DNA from: an uncultured Leptolyngbya sp.
GTDB lineage: Bacteria > Cyanobacteriota > Cyanobacteriia > Phormidesmidales > Phormidesmidaceae
Direction: 5' to 3'
DNA length: 6,204 nt
Assembly: GCA_937899365.1 (NCBI GenBank)
Contig: CALBPH010000133.1
Location: forward strand, 1-6,204
Shown: one piece after another, positions 5,733 through 6,204 of the stretch
How the letters are laid out: the number at the start of each line of letters is the position of its first letter
Position numbering within the stretch: position 1 is the stretch's first letter
Made by a program: the position numbers and the translations under genes
Notes under the pieces: generated by a model
What the model was told of the DNA's origin: nothing
The model's input: the letters and a program-made list of their open reading frames with translations, nothing else
Database searches by the model: none

Positions 5733-6204
5733 CTACTTTGGGCGTTGATGCCCCGTTAACCAACGTCGTCGCCAGGCGCCAGTTGGTTCCAACTGACATT
5801 GCTGCTGTTCCTGTTCTCGCTGGGCCACAATTGCTTTGGCGGTGGCGCTCAGGGTGGGGTCACGGTAGGGAATGGCGGCCCTGGTTTGTAGGTGCTCTTG
5901 CTCTTGCTGAGATAGACCGGGCAGGGGGCGCTGGTCTTTGGTGGCGATGGTGCAGGGCCAGTGGCGGCCTATCCCAGGCAGTGAGCCGATAGTTAACCCC
6001 GCTAGCCCCATGGCTGAGCGGACGGCGGCGGAACAGGAGTAGGTGGCCAAAATGCCGCTAGGGTCCAGGCACTGGGCAACCAGGGTAAAGAACTCCACCG
6101 TCCAAAGCTGGGGACAGCGGGTGGGGGAAAAGGGATCAAATAAAATGGCATCGGCCTGCCAGCCCTGGGATGCTAAGGGCTGTAGCGTTTGGCGAGCATC
6201 ACCG
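5733..6204 (-). CDS. mnmD: MnmD-type tRNA 5-methylaminomethyl-(2-thio)uridine34 methyltransferase, 5' end missing
   Basis: C-terminal 156 residues of an SAM-dependent methyltransferase of the MnmC methyltransferase-domain family (Methyltransf_30), which acts on wobble U34 of tRNAs reading split codon boxes. In the visible part, GDAR at 1-4 and DAILFDPFSP at 18-27 match the family's GD and DxFxP core. CPQLWT at 30-35 follows, then the LATYSCSAAVR segment and LPGIG, where E. coli MnmC has its RKGFG loop. The last 60 residues include a RAAIPYRDPTL block at 108-118 and end in a basic WRRRW tail. No FAD oxidase domain follows, unlike E. coli MnmC, so it is the stand-alone methyltransferase form seen in cyanobacteria. 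The SAM-binding N-terminal half lies beyond the window. The frame starts with the codon whose first base is 6203. Stop TAG at 5735-5733. Confidence 0.85.
   Translation of the reverse strand, partial: GDARQTLQPLASQGWQADAILFDPFSPTRCPQLWTVEFFTLVAQCLDPSGILATYSCSAAVRSAMGLAGLTIGSLPGIGRHWPCTIATKDQRPLPGLSQQEQEHLQTRAAIPYRDPTLSATAKAIVAQREQEQQQCQLEPTGAWRRRWLTGHQRPK

Noticed and set aside
5723..5992. 89-residue plus-strand frame antisense to mnmD
   Set aside because: Low-complexity Trp/Gly/Arg-rich translation typical of the antisense of a real coding frame; the minus-strand frame has clear family motifs.
1..6204. CRISPR array, tRNA or rRNA gene
   Set aside because: No regularly spaced repeats and no tRNA or rRNA-like conserved sequence were seen on either strand.

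Overview
The window looks like a cyanobacterial chromosome. The palindromic octamer GCGATCGC (the HIP1 repeat typical of cyanobacteria) occurs twice. glmU and a stand-alone MnmD-type tRNA methyltransferase, which resembles cyanobacterial versions, lie on the minus strand. Several starts have no clear Shine-Dalgarno sequence. The genus cannot be named from this sequence alone.

Left half, plus strand (35-2982): a compact oxidised-purine catabolic operon. Its genes encode an HpxO-type FAD-dependent urate hydroxylase, a 5-hydroxyisourate hydrolase (1 bp after it), and a Pa0142-type 8-oxoguanine deaminase (34 bp further on). In metabolic order they make one route: 8-oxoguanine -> urate + ammonia -> 5-hydroxyisourate -> OHCU, which decays or is decarboxylated to allantoin. 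Neither a xanthine dehydrogenase nor an OHCU decarboxylase is in the window. The operon may begin further left, because the window cuts it close to the hpxO start.

Middle (2983-4255): a 357-bp gap holds a possible promoter and a perfect 6-bp-arm palindrome. It is followed by a GntR/FCD regulator that must start at TTG. This regulator carries an extra C-terminal four-cysteine zinc ribbon of the kind found at the N-terminus of IS1 InsA transposition proteins. It is the likely local regulator of the purine genes and the most unusual protein here. A 13-bp perfect inverted repeat, whose loop holds two copies of an 11-bp repeat, separates it from the convergent glmU.

Right part, minus strand (4256-6204): mnmD (cut by the window edge), then a 91-bp gap with a plausible promoter, then glmU. 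These are core genes for tRNA wobble-uridine modification and UDP-GlcNAc synthesis. The border between accessory purine catabolism and core genome therefore falls at about 4190-4255.
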